Shown here: positions 5,283 to 5,297 of the stretch, one piece after another
Layout: each line of letters begins with the position of its first letter
Numbering within the stretch: position 1 is the first letter of the stretch
Assembly (NCBI GenBank): GCA_002368685.1
Contig: DFEN01000164.1
Coordinates: forward strand, 1 to 5,297
Direction: 5' to 3'
DNA length: 5,297 bases
DNA from: Lachnospiraceae bacterium UBA3801
Lineage (GTDB): Bacteria > Bacillota > Clostridia > Lachnospirales > Lachnospiraceae
Made by a program: the position numbers and the translations under genes
The notes under the pieces: generated by a model
The model's input: only the letters and a program-made list of their open reading frames with translations
Databases searched by the model: none
What the model was told of the DNA's origin: nothing

Positions 5283-5297
5283 GATTGACGGATAAGA

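Noticed and set aside
5285..5297. TTGACG at 5285-5290 as a second -35 box
   Set aside because: The window ends before any -10 position could be seen, so it cannot be supported.

Overview
The window is AT-rich, has every gene on the + strand with strong AGGAGG-type ribosome binding sites, and carries families typical of anaerobic gut Clostridia (DUF3793, DUF6110, DUF3990). It most likely comes from a Lachnospiraceae-like Firmicute. This is inferred from gene content and style, not from a database match.

Layout. (1) Positions 3-557 hold the 3' part of a class I SAM-dependent methyltransferase whose start lies outside the window. (2) Positions 589-3801 form a tight four-gene run that looks like one operon: a cysteine-rich DUF3793 protein, a small single-pass membrane protein (DUF6110 type), a 699-residue P1B-type metal ATPase and an 82-residue CxxC metallochaperone-like protein. 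The gaps inside the run are 28 nt, a 1-nt overlap (TAATG) and 3 nt. (3) Positions 3802-3952 are intergenic. They hold a long imperfect hairpin (terminator and/or REP/MITE-like palindrome), then a sigma-A-like promoter overlaid by two copies of a 22-bp inverted repeat. (4) Positions 3953-5236 hold a two-gene module: a DUF3990 protein related to ADP-ribosyltransferases, followed with no gap by an XRE-type helix-turn-helix protein. This is a probable toxin-antitoxin pair controlled by the doubled palindrome. (5) Positions 5237-5297 contain no gene but do contain a good extended -10 promoter reading out of the window.

The most interesting reading is that the ATPase operon is a ferrosome (fez)-like cluster. 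The ATPase has full P-type catalytic machinery, but its membrane metal site reads YSC-ALK instead of CPC/SPC/TPC. Its N-terminal domain has an Arg-x-Arg motif (KNRIRIHLP) where copper and zinc pumps carry CxxC. These are traits I associate with the P1B-6 group that includes FezB, the ATPase needed to make membrane-bound iron granules. The small membrane protein would be the FezA-like partner, the CxxC protein a metal carrier acting in trans, and the DUF3793 protein an accessory of iron metabolism. The family assignments are fairly firm; the ferrosome role is an inference.
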